Assembly: GCF_034661235.1 (NCBI RefSeq) | Contig: NZ_CP141059.1 | Location: 992,001-1,056,000 of the forward strand | Reading direction: 5' to 3' | Length of the DNA: 64,000 nucleotides | Source of the DNA: Nocardioides bizhenqiangii | Lineage (GTDB): Bacteria; Actinomycetota; Actinomycetes; Propionibacteriales; Nocardioidaceae | In this document: piece by piece, positions 25,510 through 37,002 of the stretch | How positions within the stretch are numbered: the first letter of the stretch is position 1 | How the letters are laid out: every line of letters begins with the position of its first letter | The notes under the pieces: model-generated | The model's input: only the letters and a program-made list of their open reading frames with translations | What the model was told of the DNA's origin: nothing | Databases searched by the model: none | Program-made: the position numbers and the translations under genes

Positions 25510-26829
25510 GTGAGTTTCAAGACCGCCCCCGCGGCCAACATGGCCGAGATCGCCGCCCTGGTCGAGCGCCGTGAGGTGGGCTACAGCCTGGAGTCCGCCT
25601 TCTACGCCAGCCAGGAGGTCTACGACCTGGACATGAAGGCGATCTTCGGCCAGCACTGGCTCTTCGTCGCCACGGAGGCCGAGATCCCGGAGGCGGGTGA
25701 CTTCGTCACGGTCGAGATCGGCACCCAGTCGCTGATCATCGTCCGCGACGACGAGGAGGAGGTCCGCGCGCTGCGCAACGTCTGCCGCCACCGCGGCTCG
25801 CGTCTCCTCGAGGAGCCGTGTGGTGCGATCGGCAACCTGGTCTGCCCCTATCACCAGTGGACCTACCGCGCCGACGGCGAGCTGGTGTACGCCGAGAGCC
25901 AGCCGCCGTCCTTCGACAAGAGCAAGTTCGGCCTCAAGCAGGTCCACGTGCGCACCGTCGGCGGCCTGATCTTCATCTGCCTCGCCGACGAGCCACCAGC
26001 CGACTTCGACGAGGTCGCCTCGGTCATCGAGCCCTACCTGCGCTCCTACCGCGTCGCGGAGGCGAAGGTCGCCCACCAGACCGATCTGGTCGAGGCGGGC
26101 AACTGGAAGCTCGTCATGGAGAACAACCGCGAGTGCCACCACTGCGACGCTTCCCACCCGGAGCTGATCACGTCGTACTTCCCGTTCCTCCGGTACGACG
26201 AGTCGGACATCACGCCGCGCCTCCAGCCGCTCTACGAGCGCTACCTGAAGGCGACCGAGGACCTTGACGACGTCTGCAAGTCCAACGGCGTTCCGCGGGA
26301 GCTGGTCCACGAGCTCGACACCCGCGAGACCGGCTTCATGATCATGCGCCTTCCGCTGGACGGTGACGGTGCATCGTTCGGCATCGACGGCGCCCAGGTC
26401 TGCAAGAAGCTGATCGGCGACTCGCCCACTCCGAAGTTCGGTGACCTCTCCCTGCACATGCAGCCCAACTCGTGGTTCCACATGCTCAGCGACCACGTGA
26501 TCGTCTTCAGCGTCCTGCCGATCGCTCCGGACAAGTCGATGGTCCGCACGACGTGGCTGGTCCACCCGGACGCCGTCGAGGGCGAGGACTACACCATCGA
26601 GGGGCTGACCGGCGTCTGGAAGGCCACCAACGACCAGGACCGCGCGCTGGTCGAGAAGGCCCAGCGCGGCGTCACGGACCCGAGCTACGTGCCCGGTCCC
26701 TACGCGCTGGTCGAGGACGACGTCGAGTCGTTCATCAACTGGTACGTCGGCCGGCTCCGCGACTCCCTCGAGCCGCGCCGCGAGAGCGCCGATCGGCTCG
26801 GTCACCTCAACGCGGTCGCGGCCCAGTAG
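25510..26829 (+). CDS. gbcA: Glycine betaine monooxygenase, Rieske oxygenase subunit
   Basis: GbcA, with GbcB, oxidises glycine betaine to dimethylglycine and formaldehyde. The 439-residue protein has a Rieske site C92-x-H94 ... C112-x2-H115 (VCRHRG and CPYHQW). The mononuclear iron motif is ENNRECHHCDASH, with H211 and H216 as likely ligands. The GTG start at 25510 follows GGAGG by 6 nt. The Glu-Cys-His-His-Cys arrangement is the betaine/stachydrine type rather than aromatic dioxygenases. It sits between dimethylglycine oxidase and its reductase, matching the reaction order. Confidence 0.92.
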   Translation: MSFKTAPAANMAEIAALVERREVGYSLESAFYASQEVYDLDMKAIFGQHWLFVATEAEIPEAGDFVTVEIGTQSLIIVRDDEEEVRALRNVCRHRGSRLLEEPCGAIGNLVCPYHQWTYRADGELVYAESQPPSFDKSKFGLKQVHVRTVGGLIFICLADEPPADFDEVASVIEPYLRSYRVAEAKVAHQTDLVEAGNWKLVMENNRECHHCDASHPELITSYFPFLRYDESDITPRLQPLYERYLKATEDLDDVCKSNGVPRELVHELDTRETGFMIMRLPLDGDGASFGIDGAQVCKKLIGDSPTPKFGDLSLHMQPNSWFHMLSDHVIVFSVLPIAPDKSMVRTTWLVHPDAVEGEDYTIEGLTGVWKATNDQDRALVEKAQRGVTDPSYVPGPYALVEDDVESFINWYVGRLRDSLEPRRESADRLGHLNAVAAQ

Positions 26830-26854
26830 TCACCTGATCTCCGGGGAGAAAGAA

Positions 26855-27997
26855 ATGTCGTCCACCCAGGCACTCGAGAGCCTCGTGCCGTCCCTGCAGT
26901 CTCAGGTCTGCTGGGCGGACGAGGACCGGACCGTGCTGGTGTGCACAGCGGTCAGCGACGTCACCCACGACGTCAAGAACTTCGTGTTCGAGCCCGAGGG
27001 CGACCAGCTCTTCGAGTTCGACGCGGGCCAGTTCCTGACCCTGATGCTCGACATCGACGGCACCCGGGTGAACCGGTGCTACACGATCTCCTCGCCGCCG
27101 ACCCGCCCGAACCGCATCGCCATCACGGTGAAGCGGGTCGTGGGCGGCACGGTCTCCAACTGGGTCCACGACAACATCGTGCCCGGCAGCAAGGTCACCG
27201 CACTGGCGCCGCTCGGTGCCTTCACGCTCACCAGCCGGCCGGCGGAGAAGCTCCTCTTCCTCTCCGCGGGCAGCGGGATCACCCCGCTGATGTCGATGCT
27301 GCGGACGCTCTACGACCTCGGGTCGGACGCCGACGTCGTCTTCCTGCACAGCGCGCGCACGCCGAGCGACATCGTCTTCCGCAGCGAGCTCGCGGCCATC
27401 GAGACGCTCATGCCCAACCTCCGCGTCGTACACGTCTGCGAGGCCGACTACCCGTCCGAGCGCTGGGGCGGCATGCGGGGACGCCTCTCGCCGACCATGC
27501 TCCACACGATCGTCCCCGACCTGCTCGAGCGGACCATCTTCAACTGCGGCCCGGTGCCGTACATGGACGCCGTACGCCGGATCCTCGGTGAGCTGGACTA
27601 CGACCTCGGCAGCTACCACGAGGAGAGCTTCACCTTCGACGACCCGGCCATGCCGGGTGCGACGCCGCCTCCCGAGGGGGTCGCCTACGAGGACATCGCC
27701 GTCGCGGCGCCGCCCGCCGGCGACGACGGGGTGGCGACGTACTCCGTCGAGTTCACCAAGAGCGGCCGCACGGTCACATGTCGCGCGGACGAGAACGTGC
27801 TCGACGTGGCGCTCGCCGCCGGCGTGCGACTCGCGTCGTCCTGCACCCAGGGGATGTGCGGCACCTGCAAGATCCCAAAGCTCTCCGGCGAGGTGGAGAT
27901 GAACCACAACGGCGGCATCCGCCCCCGCGAGGTCGCCGCCGGAAAGATCCTCGCTTGCTGTTCCAAGCCGCTCAGCGACCTCTCGCTCGACGCCTGA
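26855..27997 (+). CDS. gbcB: Glycine betaine monooxygenase reductase
   Basis: This 380-residue flavoprotein passes electrons from NAD(P)H to GbcA. It has an FAD-binding barrel with RCYTISS (74-80), a nucleotide fold with AGSGITP (138-144) and FNCGPVPYM, and a C-terminal plant-type [2Fe-2S] ferredoxin with C330, C335, C338 and C368. It lies 25 bp after gbcA behind GGGGAGAAAG. The sequence order FAD, NAD, 2Fe-2S is normal for the family. Confidence 0.92.
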   Translation: MSSTQALESLVPSLQSQVCWADEDRTVLVCTAVSDVTHDVKNFVFEPEGDQLFEFDAGQFLTLMLDIDGTRVNRCYTISSPPTRPNRIAITVKRVVGGTVSNWVHDNIVPGSKVTALAPLGAFTLTSRPAEKLLFLSAGSGITPLMSMLRTLYDLGSDADVVFLHSARTPSDIVFRSELAAIETLMPNLRVVHVCEADYPSERWGGMRGRLSPTMLHTIVPDLLERTIFNCGPVPYMDAVRRILGELDYDLGSYHEESFTFDDPAMPGATPPPEGVAYEDIAVAAPPAGDDGVATYSVEFTKSGRTVTCRADENVLDVALAAGVRLASSCTQGMCGTCKIPKLSGEVEMNHNGGIRPREVAAGKILACCSKPLSDLSLDA

Positions 27998-28049
27998 TCG
28001 CGTCAGCAATTCACCCCCCATCACCGAATCAGAAACGGAGTCACACCCC

Positions 28050-29264
28050 ATGGCTGACAACAGAGTCGTCGTCTACGCGGGACCTGGCCAGGTCGCGATC
28101 GAGAACACGGAGTTCCCCAAGCTGGAGATCCCGAGTGAGGTCGCCGACGGGCTCGGCATCAAGCAGGCCGCCCCGCACGCCGTGATCCTCAAGCTCGTCA
28201 CGACCAACATCTGCGGCAGCGACCAGCACATGGTCCGTGGCCGCACGACGGCACCCGTGGGCCAGTCCCTGGGCCACGAGATCACCGGCGAGATCGTCGA
28301 GATCGGCGACGACGTCCTCTTCCACAAGGTCGGCGACATCTGCTCGGTGCCGTTCAACATCGCCTGCGGTCGCTGCCGGATGTGCAACGAGGGCAAGACC
28401 GGCATCTGCCTCAACGTGAACCCGGCGCGCGCCGGCGCGGCGTACGGCTACGTCGACATGGGCGGCTGGGTCGGCGGCCAGGCGGAGTACGTGATGATCC
28501 CGTTCGCCGACTTCAACCTGCTGAAGTTCCCGGACCGGGACGCGGCGCTCGAGAAGATCCTCGACCTCACGATGCTGTCGGACATCTTCCCGACCGGCTA
28601 CCACGGTGCCTACACCGCCGGCGTCACCACCGGCTCCACGGTGTACGTCGCCGGTGCCGGCCCGGTGGGGCTCGCCGCGGCGTACTCGGCGCAGCTCCTG
28701 GGGGCCTCGACCGTCATCGTCGGCGACATGAACGCCGACCGCCTCGCGCAGGCCGCCAGCTTCGGCTGCGAGATCGCGGACCTGTCGAAGGGTGACTCGC
28801 TGGTGGACGTCGTTGCCGACATCCTCGGCGAGCCGGAGGTCGACGCGGCTGTCGACGCCGTCGGCTTCGAGGCGCGCGGCCACGGCAAGGACGCCGCCGA
28901 GGCGCCCGCCACGGTGCTCAACGACATCATGAACGTGTCGCGTGCCGGTGCCTCCCTCGGCATCCCGGGCCTCTACGTGACCGGCGACCCGGGCGCGGTG
29001 GACGACGCTGCGAAGGTGGGCCAGATCGGCGTGCGGCTCGGCCTCGGTTGGGCGAAGTCGCACACCTTCGTCACCGGCCAGTGCCCGGTGAAGCAGTACA
29101 ACCGCCAGCTGATGAACCTGATCCTCGCGGACAAGGCGCACATCGCGAAGGCCGTGAACGCGACCCCGATCAGCCTCGACGATGCCGCGCTCGGCTACGC
29201 CGCGTTCGACAAGGGCGCCGCCCAGAAGTTCGTCATCGACCCGCACGGCATGGTCCGGGCCTGA
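28050..29264 (+). CDS. fdhA: Zinc-dependent formaldehyde dehydrogenase, glutathione-independent type
   Basis: This 404-residue medium-chain dehydrogenase oxidises formaldehyde to formate with NAD+ without a free thiol cofactor. C55 and the GHE motif (H76, E77) fit the catalytic zinc site. C106, C109, C112 and C120 form the structural zinc lobe, and AGAGPVGLAAA is the NAD site. The DMGGWVGGQAEY segment is typical of the Pseudomonas putida-type FdhA. It follows gbcB, and GbcAB releases free formaldehyde, so its role here is detoxification and energy gain. Confidence 0.93.
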   Translation: MADNRVVVYAGPGQVAIENTEFPKLEIPSEVADGLGIKQAAPHAVILKLVTTNICGSDQHMVRGRTTAPVGQSLGHEITGEIVEIGDDVLFHKVGDICSVPFNIACGRCRMCNEGKTGICLNVNPARAGAAYGYVDMGGWVGGQAEYVMIPFADFNLLKFPDRDAALEKILDLTMLSDIFPTGYHGAYTAGVTTGSTVYVAGAGPVGLAAAYSAQLLGASTVIVGDMNADRLAQAASFGCEIADLSKGDSLVDVVADILGEPEVDAAVDAVGFEARGHGKDAAEAPATVLNDIMNVSRAGASLGIPGLYVTGDPGAVDDAAKVGQIGVRLGLGWAKSHTFVTGQCPVKQYNRQLMNLILADKAHIAKAVNATPISLDDAALGYAAFDKGAAQKFVIDPHGMVRA

Positions 29265-29267
29265 CCG

Positions 29268-30566
29268 ATGAAAGATGTCATGTCTTCGCCTTCTTCCGTT
29301 CTCGACCGCACCCTCGCCGACTTCGACCCCGAGGTCGCCGAGCAGATCGAGCGCGAGCTGGTCCGCCAGCAGACGACGCTCGAGATGATCGCCTCGGAGA
29401 ACTTCGCTCCGAGGTCGGTCATGGAGGCCCAGGGCTCGGTCCTGACCAACAAGTACGCCGAGGGCTACCCCGGCCGGCGCTACTACGGCGGCTGTGAGCA
29501 CGTGGACGTGATCGAGCAGCTCGCGATCGACCGGATCAAGGAGCTCTTCGGCGCAGAGGCGGCGAACGTGCAGCCGCACTCCGGCGCCCAGGCGAACGCC
29601 GCAGCGATGTTCGCCCTGCTGGACCCGGGCGACACGATCCTCGGCCTCGACCTGGCGCACGGCGGCCACCTCACGCACGGCATGCGGCTCAACTTCTCCG
29701 GCAAGCTCTACAACGTCGTGGCCTACCAGGTCTCGGCGGAGGACTTCCGCATCGACATGGCGGAGGTCGAGCGGCTCGCGGTCGAGCACCGCCCGAAGCT
29801 GATCGTCGCCGGCTGGTCGGCGTACCCCCGCCAGCTGGACTTCGCCGAGTTCCGCCGCATCGCCGACCTCGTTGGCGCCTACCTGATGGTCGACATGGCG
29901 CACTTCGCCGGCTTGGTGGCCACCGGGCTGCACCCGAGCCCGGTGCCCTACGCCGACATCGTCACCACCACCACGCACAAGACGCTCGGTGGTCCCCGCG
30001 GTGGCGTGATCCTGAGCAAGCAGGCGCTGGCCAAGAAGATCAACTCCGCGGTCTTCCCGGGCCAGCAGGGTGGTCCGCTGGAGCACGTGATCGCCGCCAA
30101 GGCGGTCGCGTTCAAGATGGCGGCCTCGCCGGCGTTCCGCGAGCGGCAGGAGCGCACCCTCGAGGGCGCCCAGATCATCGCCCGCCGGCTCTCGCAGGCC
30201 GACGTCGCAGAGGCCGGGATCTCGGTCCTGAGCGGCGGCACCGACGTCCACCTGGTGCTGGTCGACCTGCGGCACTCCGAGCTCGACGGCCAGCAGGGCG
30301 AGGACCGCCTGCACACGGTCGGGATCACGGTGAACCGCAACGCCGTGCCGTTCGACCCGCGTCCGCCGATGGTCTCCTCGGGGCTCCGGATCGGCACCCC
30401 GGCGCTGGCCACCCGCGGCTTCGACGCCGGCGCCTTCGAGGAAGTGGCCGACATCATCGCCGCCACCCTCGCCGGGGCCGGCGACGAGGACCAGCTCGCT
30501 GCGCTGCGCGGCCGGGTCGAGGCACTCGCGGGGAAGTTCCCGCTCTACCCCACGCTGGAGGACTGA
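29268..30566 (+). CDS. glyA: Serine hydroxymethyltransferase
   Basis: GlyA condenses glycine and methylene-THF to serine. The 432 residues carry the PLP motif [14 protein letters not shown] with Lys238, plus [25 protein letters not shown] and [10 protein letters not shown]. An ATG at 29280 is an alternative start, since neither has a strong ribosome binding site; the gap to fdhA is 3 bp. It shares a base with soxB (TGATG). In the pathway it consumes the final glycine and one methyl-derived carbon. A second, housekeeping glyA is likely elsewhere but not visible. Confidence 0.95.
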   Translation: MKDVMSSPSSVLDRTLADFDPEVAEQIERELVRQQTTLEMIASENFAPRSVMEAQGSVLTNKYAEGYPGRRYYGGCEHVDVIEQLAIDRIKELFGAEAANVQPHSGAQANAAAMFALLDPGDTILGLDLAHGGHLTHGMRLNFSGKLYNVVAYQVSAEDFRIDMAEVERLAVEHRPKLIVAGWSAYPRQLDFAEFRRIADLVGAYLMVDMAHFAGLVATGLHPSPVPYADIVTTTTHKTLGGPRGGVILSKQALAKKINSAVFPGQQGGPLEHVIAAKAVAFKMAASPAFRERQERTLEGAQIIARRLSQADVAEAGISVLSGGTDVHLVLVDLRHSELDGQQGEDRLHTVGITVNRNAVPFDPRPPMVSSGLRIGTPALATRGFDAGAFEEVADIIAATLAGAGDEDQLAALRGRVEALAGKFPLYPTLED

Positions 30567-31783
30567 TGGCCAAGCTGCTTCCGGAGCACCCCGCCTGGCT
30601 CTGGCGCGACCCCGACCCGAAGTCGTCGTACGACGCCGTCGTGGTCGGTGGCGGCGGCCACGGCCTCGCGACCGCCTACTACCTGGCCAAGAACCACGGC
30701 ATGACCAACATCGCCGTGCTGGAGAAGGGCTGGCTCGCGGGCGGAAACATGGCCCGCAACACGACCATCATCCGGTCGAACTACCTGTGGGACGAGAGCG
30801 CCGCGATCTACGAGTTCTCCCTCAAGCAGTGGGAGCAGCTGCCGGCCGAGCTGGACTACGACTTCCTGTTCAGCCAGCGCGGCGTCCTCAACCTCGCGCA
30901 CACGCTCCAGGACGTCCGTGAGGCGACCCGGCGCATCAACGCGAACCGCCTCAACCGGGTCGACGCCGAGTGGCTCGAGCCCGACGAGGTGGCGAAGGTC
31001 TGCCCGATCGTCAACGTCTCGCAGGACGTGCGCTACCCGGTCCTCGGTGCGACGTTCCAGCCGCGCGCGGGCATCGCCAAGCACGACCACGTGGCGTGGG
31101 CCTTCGCCCGGGCGTGCGACGCGATGGGCGTCGACATCATCCAGAACTGCGAGGTCACCGGCTTCATCAAGGACGGCGACCGCGTGGTCGGCGTCGAGAC
31201 CAGCCGCGGCCGGATCAACGCCGGCACCGTCGGGCTGGTGGCCGCCGGGCACAGCACCGTCCTGGCCGAGAAGGCCGGCTTCCGGCTCCCCGTGCAGTCG
31301 CACCCCCTGCAGGCCCTGGTCTCCGAGCTCTACGAGCCGGTCCACCCGACGGTGGTCATGTCCAACCACGTCCACGTCTACGTGTCGCAGGCCCACAAGG
31401 GCGAGCTCGTCATGGGCGCCGGTGTCGACGCCTACAACGGCTACGGCCAGCGCGGCTCCTTCCACGTGATCGAGCACCAGATGGCCGCGGCGCTGGAGCT
31501 GTTCCCCATCTTCGGGCGCGCGCGCCTGCTGCGCACCTGGGGCGGCATCGTCGACGTTTCCCCCGACGCCTCCCCGGTGATCGGCCCGACGCCGCTGGAG
31601 AACCTCTACATCAACTGCGGATGGGGCACCGGCGGGTTCAAGGCGACGCCCGGCGCCGGCTGGGCGATGGCCCACACCATGGCGACCGGCGAGCCCCACG
31701 ACCTGAACCGTGCGTTCGGGCTCGAGCGGTTCGTCTCCGGAGCGCTCATCGACGAGCACGGCGCCGCCGCCGTGGCCCACTGA
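30566..31783 (+). CDS. soxB: Sarcosine oxidase beta subunit
   Basis: SoxB is the catalytic flavin subunit of heterotetrameric sarcosine oxidase, which turns sarcosine into glycine. The 405 residues have a dinucleotide fold [16 protein letters not shown] near 29-44, [15 protein letters not shown], and a C-terminal [14 protein letters not shown]. It is translationally coupled to glyA by TGATG and is followed by soxD, soxA and soxG in the usual order. Confidence 0.94.
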   Translation: MAKLLPEHPAWLWRDPDPKSSYDAVVVGGGGHGLATAYYLAKNHGMTNIAVLEKGWLAGGNMARNTTIIRSNYLWDESAAIYEFSLKQWEQLPAELDYDFLFSQRGVLNLAHTLQDVREATRRINANRLNRVDAEWLEPDEVAKVCPIVNVSQDVRYPVLGATFQPRAGIAKHDHVAWAFARACDAMGVDIIQNCEVTGFIKDGDRVVGVETSRGRINAGTVGLVAAGHSTVLAEKAGFRLPVQSHPLQALVSELYEPVHPTVVMSNHVHVYVSQAHKGELVMGAGVDAYNGYGQRGSFHVIEHQMAAALELFPIFGRARLLRTWGGIVDVSPDASPVIGPTPLENLYINCGWGTGGFKATPGAGWAMAHTMATGEPHDLNRAFGLERFVSGALIDEHGAAAVAH

Positions 31784-31810
31784 CCTTTCACAACCGAGGA
31801 GCTGCTCACG

Positions 31811-32110
31811 ATGATGCTGCTGACCTGCCCGTGGTGTGGCCCGCGGGACGAGACCGAGTACCACTACGGCGGCCAGGCCCACGTGGCCTACCCCGAGAAC
31901 CCGAGCGACCTGTCCGACGAGGAGTGGGCGGAGTACCTCTTCTTCCGCGACAACCCCAAGGGCCCGTTCGCCGAGCGGTGGTCCCACAGCGCGGGCTGCC
32001 GTCGTTGGTTCAACGTCGTCCGTGACACCGCGACCTACGAGGTCCTGGAGGTCTACACCAACGCCGACCCGCGGCCCGTGGTCGGCTCCCCAGCAGGAGG
32101 CTCCCGATGA
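31811..32110 (+). CDS. soxD: Sarcosine oxidase delta subunit
   Basis: This 99-residue subunit binds zinc in the heterotetramer. C6, C9, H59 and C63 (TCPWCG and HSAGC) form the Cys2-His-Cys site, and [20 protein letters not shown] is characteristic. GAGGAGCTG precedes the start. The stop overlaps the soxA start by 4 bp. Confidence 0.94.
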   Translation: MMLLTCPWCGPRDETEYHYGGQAHVAYPENPSDLSDEEWAEYLFFRDNPKGPFAERWSHSAGCRRWFNVVRDTATYEVLEVYTNADPRPVVGSPAGGSR

Positions 32111-35013
32111 GCACCCAGTCCCACCGTCTCCTCACCGGAGGGCAGATCGACCGCGACCGGGTCCTGACGTTCTCCGTGGACGGGGTGGACTACACCGGTC
32201 ACCCCGGCGACACCGTCGCCTCCGCGCTGCTGGCCAACGGCCGGGTGAGCGTCGGCGACTCCATCTACCGGCGCCGGCCCCGTGGCATCCTGGCGGCCGG
32301 GGTCGAGGAGCCGAACGCGCTTCTCCAGGTCGGTGGCGACTACCCCGAGCCCATGGTCCCCGCGACCACCCGCGAGCTGGTCGACGGCTTCACCGCGTCC
32401 ACGCTGTCCGGGCTCGGCGTCCTGGACCCGGTGGCCGACGACTCGATCTACGACAAGTGCTTCCTCCACGCCGACGTCCTCGTCGTCGGCGGAGGACCCG
32501 CCGGCCTCGCCGCAGCGTTGTCCGCAGCCCGATCCGGCGCGCGCGTCGTCCTGATCGACGAGCAGCCCGAGGTCGGTGGCTCGCTGTTGTCGAGCCGGCA
32601 CGAGCTGGTCGACGGCAAGCCTGCGCTGCACTGGGTCGCGGCAACCGCGGCCACGCTCGACGCGGCCCCCGAGGTCACGGTGCTCAACCGCACCGTCGCG
32701 CTCGGCTCGTACGACGCCAACTACGTGCTGGCCGTGCAGAACCGCACCGACCACCTCGAGGACGCCGCTCCGCTGGGCGTCTCACGGCAGCGGGTGTGGC
32801 ACATCCGCGCCCGTCAGGTCGTGCTGGCGACCGGCGCCCACGAGCGTCCGCTGGTGTTCTCCGGCAACGACCGTCCCGGCGTGATGCTCGCCGGCGCGGT
32901 CCGGACCTACATCAACCGGTACGCCGTCAGGCCCGGCGACCGCGCGGTCGTGGCCACCACCAACGACAGCGCCTACGACATCGTCGACGACCTGCTCGCA
33001 GCCGGTGTCGGCGTCGCGGCCGTGCTCGACGCCCGCGACGTGCTGTCCGGGCGGGCGGCCGAGATCGCCGCGCACGGCGTACGGGTGATCCCGTCCAGCA
33101 CCGTCCAGGACACCGACGCCGATCCTCGCACCGGCCGGCTGACCCGGGTCCACGTCGGAACCCTCGGCGACGACGACGCGGCCACCTCGTGGGAGAGCCT
33201 GGACTGCGACCTCCTGGCCGTGTCGGGCGGTTGGAGCCCGGTGGTGCACCTGCACAGCCAGCGCAGCGGAAAGCTGCGCTGGGACGACCGGCTCGCGGCC
33301 TTCGTGCCCGACGGCCACGTCGAGGACCAGCAGGTCGTCGGAGCGGCTGCCGGCACCGTGACCCTGGACGCGGGCCTGCAGGAGGGTGCGGTCGCCGGAG
33401 CCGAGGCGGCGACGCGCGCAGGCTTCCCGACGACTCGGTTGAGCATCGGAGGTTCGGCGCCGCTGACGGAGGCCGGCGAGGTCCGCCAGCTCTGGCTGGT
33501 CCCCGGCCGCGAGGGCGACCCCGGCGACTGGGACGAGCACTTCGTCGACCTCCAGCGCGACCAGACCGTCGCCGACGTCTGGCGGGCCGCCGGCGCCGGC
33601 ATGCGCAGCGTCGAGCACGTGAAGCGCTACACCTCCATCGGCACGGCCCACGACCAGGGCAAGACCTCGGGCGTCAACGCGATCGGAGTGATCGCAGCGG
33701 CACTGAGCGGTTCGACTTCGGACGGGCCCGGCGTGGGCGAGATCGGTACGACGACCTACCGGGCGCCGTACTCGCCGGTGTCGTTCGCCGCCCTCGCGGG
33801 CCGCGAGCGCGGCAACCTGTTCGACCCCGAGCGCACCACGCCGATGCACTCGTGGCACGTCGCGCGCGGCGCGGAGTTCGAGATCGTCGGCCAGTGGCTC
33901 CGGCCGCGGCACTACCCGCTCGCCGGGGAGGACATGGACGTCGCCGTCGACCGAGAGTGCCGCGCAGCGCGCACCGGCGTCGCCATGATGGACGCGTCCA
34001 CCCTCGGGAAGATCGAGGTCCAGGGCCCCGACGCCGGCGAGTTCCTCAACCGGGTCTACACCAACGCTTTCAAGAAGCTCCCGGTCGGCTCGGCGCGCTA
34101 CGGCGTCATGTGCAAGCCCGACGGGATGATGTTCGACGACGGCGTCACCCTGCGCCTGGCGGACGACCGCTACTTCATGACCACCACGACCGGCGGAGCG
34201 GCGAACGTCCTCGACTGGCTCGAGGAGTGGCTGCAGACGGAATGGCCCGAGCTCGACGTCTACTGCACCTCGGTCACCGAGCAGTGGTCGACGATCGCCG
34301 TGGTCGGCCCGAAGTCGCGCGAGGTCATCGCCCGCGTCGCTCCGGACGTCGACGTGAGCAACGAGGCGTTCCCGTTCATGACGTTCCAGGAGACGACGCT
34401 CGCGTCGGGGGTGCCGGCGCGGATCTGCCGGATCTCCTTCTCCGGCGAGCTCGCCTTCGAGGTCAACGTGGCCGGTTGGTACGGCCTGGCCGTCTGGGAG
34501 CAGGTCTTCGCGGCCGGTCAGGACCTCGGCATCACGCCGTACGGCACCGAGTCGATGCACGTGCTGCGGGCGGAGAAGGGCTACCCGATCGTCGGTCAGG
34601 ACACCGACGGCACGGTGACCCCGCAGGACGCCGGCATGGAGTGGATCGTGTCGAAGCAGAAGGACTTCATCGGCCGCCGGTCGTACTCCCGGATCGACAC
34701 GCAGCGCCCCGACCGCAAGCACATGGTCGGCCTGCTGCCGGTGGACCGCACGACCGTCCTCCCCGAAGGCGCCCAGCTGGTCGAGACGGGGACGGTGATC
34801 ACCGACGGTCCCGACCCGGTCCCGATGCTCGGTCACGTCACCTCCAGCTACCACAGCGCAGCTCTCGAGCGCCCGTTCGCCCTCGCGCTCGTCGCGGGTG
34901 GCCGGGACCGGCTCGGCGAGCGACTGCTCGCCCCGCTCGGTGACGACCTGGTCGAGGTCGAAGTGACCTCGCCCGTTCTCTACGACCCCGAAGGGACGAA
35001 GCGAGATGGCTGA
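32107..35013 (+). CDS. soxA: Sarcosine oxidase alpha subunit
   Basis: The 968-residue subunit holds the NAD site and the folate-binding domain. Residues 15-75 resemble a 2Fe-2S-like N-terminal fold without its cysteines. [21 protein letters not shown] near 121-141 starts the dinucleotide domain. The C-terminal third, from about 600, is a GcvT aminomethyltransferase domain ([17 protein letters not shown]), where THF accepts the carbon. The ATG overlaps soxD and the end overlaps soxG by 8 bp. Confidence 0.94.
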   Translation: MSTQSHRLLTGGQIDRDRVLTFSVDGVDYTGHPGDTVASALLANGRVSVGDSIYRRRPRGILAAGVEEPNALLQVGGDYPEPMVPATTRELVDGFTASTLSGLGVLDPVADDSIYDKCFLHADVLVVGGGPAGLAAALSAARSGARVVLIDEQPEVGGSLLSSRHELVDGKPALHWVAATAATLDAAPEVTVLNRTVALGSYDANYVLAVQNRTDHLEDAAPLGVSRQRVWHIRARQVVLATGAHERPLVFSGNDRPGVMLAGAVRTYINRYAVRPGDRAVVATTNDSAYDIVDDLLAAGVGVAAVLDARDVLSGRAAEIAAHGVRVIPSSTVQDTDADPRTGRLTRVHVGTLGDDDAATSWESLDCDLLAVSGGWSPVVHLHSQRSGKLRWDDRLAAFVPDGHVEDQQVVGAAAGTVTLDAGLQEGAVAGAEAATRAGFPTTRLSIGGSAPLTEAGEVRQLWLVPGREGDPGDWDEHFVDLQRDQTVADVWRAAGAGMRSVEHVKRYTSIGTAHDQGKTSGVNAIGVIAAALSGSTSDGPGVGEIGTTTYRAPYSPVSFAALAGRERGNLFDPERTTPMHSWHVARGAEFEIVGQWLRPRHYPLAGEDMDVAVDRECRAARTGVAMMDASTLGKIEVQGPDAGEFLNRVYTNAFKKLPVGSARYGVMCKPDGMMFDDGVTLRLADDRYFMTTTTGGAANVLDWLEEWLQTEWPELDVYCTSVTEQWSTIAVVGPKSREVIARVAPDVDVSNEAFPFMTFQETTLASGVPARICRISFSGELAFEVNVAGWYGLAVWEQVFAAGQDLGITPYGTESMHVLRAEKGYPIVGQDTDGTVTPQDAGMEWIVSKQKDFIGRRSYSRIDTQRPDRKHMVGLLPVDRTTVLPEGAQLVETGTVITDGPDPVPMLGHVTSSYHSAALERPFALALVAGGRDRLGERLLAPLGDDLVEVEVTSPVLYDPEGTKRDG

Positions 35014-35635
35014 GCTCACCCACAGCTTGATCGGGATGCGCCGCAGCCCGCTGGCCGGCATGGCGCGGGACCTGATGGACAACGCCGTCACCGGCGAGCG
35101 CAACGTGCGCGTCTCGGAGTGGCGGTTCACCACCATGGTGAGCCTCCGCGTCGACCCCGCGTCGCCGGCAGCCGCAGACCTGGAGAAGGTGCTCGGGACC
35201 ACGCTCCCGCGGAACTCCGGCGAGGTCAGCAGCCACGGCCAGCACAGCGTGCTCTGGCTGGGACCGGACGAGTGGCTCGTGGTCTCGCAGACGTCGGCTG
35301 ACGACCTCGTCCCGGCGCTCGCGGCCAGCGTGGCCGGGGCGCACGCGGCGGTCGTCGACGTGTCGGCCAACCGGACCGTGCTGGAGCTCCGGGGCGCGTC
35401 CGCGCGCGCCGTGCTCCAGAAGGGGTGCCCGCTCGACCTCCACCCGCGGTCCTTCGGCCCCGGGCAGGCGGTCTCGACGACGCTGGCGCGGATCCCCCTC
35501 GTGCTGTGGCAGGTCGGCCCGGACAGCTACCGGCTGCTGCCGCGCGCGTCGTTCGCCGAGTACGTCGCGCGGTGGCTGCTGGACGCCACGCAGGAGTTCG
35601 CCTCTGCCTTCCAGGACGGTGGACGCAGCGAGTGA
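35006..35635 (+). CDS. soxG: Sarcosine oxidase gamma subunit
   Basis: The 209-residue product has the gamma-subunit blocks [22 protein letters not shown] and [15 protein letters not shown]. It completes the four subunits of the enzyme. The start lies inside the soxA end and the stop overlaps the sdaA GTG (GTGA). Confidence 0.9.
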   Translation: MAELTHSLIGMRRSPLAGMARDLMDNAVTGERNVRVSEWRFTTMVSLRVDPASPAAADLEKVLGTTLPRNSGEVSSHGQHSVLWLGPDEWLVVSQTSADDLVPALAASVAGAHAAVVDVSANRTVLELRGASARAVLQKGCPLDLHPRSFGPGQAVSTTLARIPLVLWQVGPDSYRLLPRASFAEYVARWLLDATQEFASAFQDGGRSE

Positions 35636-37002
35636 CACTCTCCGCCTTCGACCTCTACTCCGTCGGCATCGGGCCCTCGTCGTCCCACACAGTGGGTCCG
35701 ATGCGTGCTGCCAAGCGCTTCGCCGACAACCTGTCCGAGTCGGGACGACTGGTCGATGTGGTGCGGGTGCGCGCTGAGCTGTTCGGCTCGCTCGGCGCCA
35801 CCGGTCACGGGCACGGCTCGCCGAAGGCGGTCGTCCTCGGCCTCGAGGGTGAGGACCCCGCGACCACCGACCCCGACCGCGCATCCGGCCGGCTCGACGA
35901 GATCAAGAACAGCGGCGAGCTGCTCCTCGGCGGCGCCAGGCCGATCAGGTTCGACGTCGACTCCGACCTGCTCATGCACCGGCGCAAGAGCCTGCCGGCC
36001 CACCCCAACGGCATGACGTTCGCGGCGTACGACGCGGACGACGCCGAGATCGTGCACAGCACGTTCTACTCCGTCGGGGGCGGATTCGTCGTCGACGAGG
36101 CCGCCACCGGGGCCGACCGGGTCGTCCTCGACGACACCCCGGTCAAGTTCCCGTTCTCCACCGGCGCGGAGCTCCTCGAGATCTGCGCCCGCGAGCAGCT
36201 GTCCATCAGCGACGTCATGCTCGCCAACGAGCAGTCCTGGCGCAGCGAGTCGGAGATCCGCGACGGCATGCTGCACCTGTGGTCGGTGATGGCCGAGTGC
36301 ATCGAGAACGGCTTCCACCGCGAGGGGGTCCTCCCCGGTGGGCTCAAGGTCCCGCGCCGGGCCCCCGCCCTCTTCCGGGACCTCACCGCGCAGGGCGACG
36401 CCGACCCGCTCCACGTCGTCGACTGGGTCAACCTGTACGCCCTCGCCGTCAACGAGGAGAACGCCTCGGGCGGCCGCATCGTCACTGCGCCCACCAACGG
36501 CGCAGCCGGCATCATCCCTGCGGTCCTCCACTACTACATCCGTTTCGTCCCCGGCGCCGACGACGACGGCATCGTCCGCTTCATGCTCACCGCGGCCGCG
36601 GTCGGGATCCTCTTCAAGACCAACGCCTCGATCTCCGGCGCCGAGGTCGGCTGCCAGGGAGAGGTCGGCTCGGCCTGCTCGATGGCAGCCGGGGGGCTCG
36701 CCGAGGTGCTCGGCGCGAACCCACGCCAGGTGGAGAACGCCGCCGAGATCGGCATCGAGCACAACCTCGGCCTCACCTGCGACCCGGTCGGTGGCCTCGT
36801 GCAGATCCCCTGCATCGAGCGCAACGCCCTGGCCTCGATCAAGGCGATCAACGCCGCCCGGCTCGCCATCAACGGCGACGGCACGCACAAGGTCAGCCTC
36901 GACAAGGCGATCAAGACGATGCGCGACACGGGTGCCGACATGAAGACCAAGTACAAGGAGACCGCCCGCGGCGGTCTGGCCGTCAACGTCATCGAGTGCT
37001 GA
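35632..37002 (+). CDS. sdaA: L-serine ammonia-lyase (iron-sulfur type)
   Basis: SdaA deaminates serine to pyruvate. The 456-residue single-chain form begins [24 protein letters not shown], includes the [17 protein letters not shown] core, and has cysteines in [14 protein letters not shown] and [14 protein letters not shown] that can hold the 4Fe-4S cluster. The GTG start is set by overlap with soxG. It links betaine carbon to central metabolism. Confidence 0.95.
   Translation: MTLSAFDLYSVGIGPSSSHTVGPMRAAKRFADNLSESGRLVDVVRVRAELFGSLGATGHGHGSPKAVVLGLEGEDPATTDPDRASGRLDEIKNSGELLLGGARPIRFDVDSDLLMHRRKSLPAHPNGMTFAAYDADDAEIVHSTFYSVGGGFVVDEAATGADRVVLDDTPVKFPFSTGAELLEICAREQLSISDVMLANEQSWRSESEIRDGMLHLWSVMAECIENGFHREGVLPGGLKVPRRAPALFRDLTAQGDADPLHVVDWVNLYALAVNEENASGGRIVTAPTNGAAGIIPAVLHYYIRFVPGADDDGIVRFMLTAAAVGILFKTNASISGAEVGCQGEVGSACSMAAGGLAEVLGANPRQVENAAEIGIEHNLGLTCDPVGGLVQIPCIERNALASIKAINAARLAINGDGTHKVSLDKAIKTMRDTGADMKTKYKETARGGLAVNVIEC

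Noticed and set aside
28041..30314. A 757-codon minus-strand frame over fdhA and glyA
   Set aside because: Shadow of two unmistakable enzyme genes.
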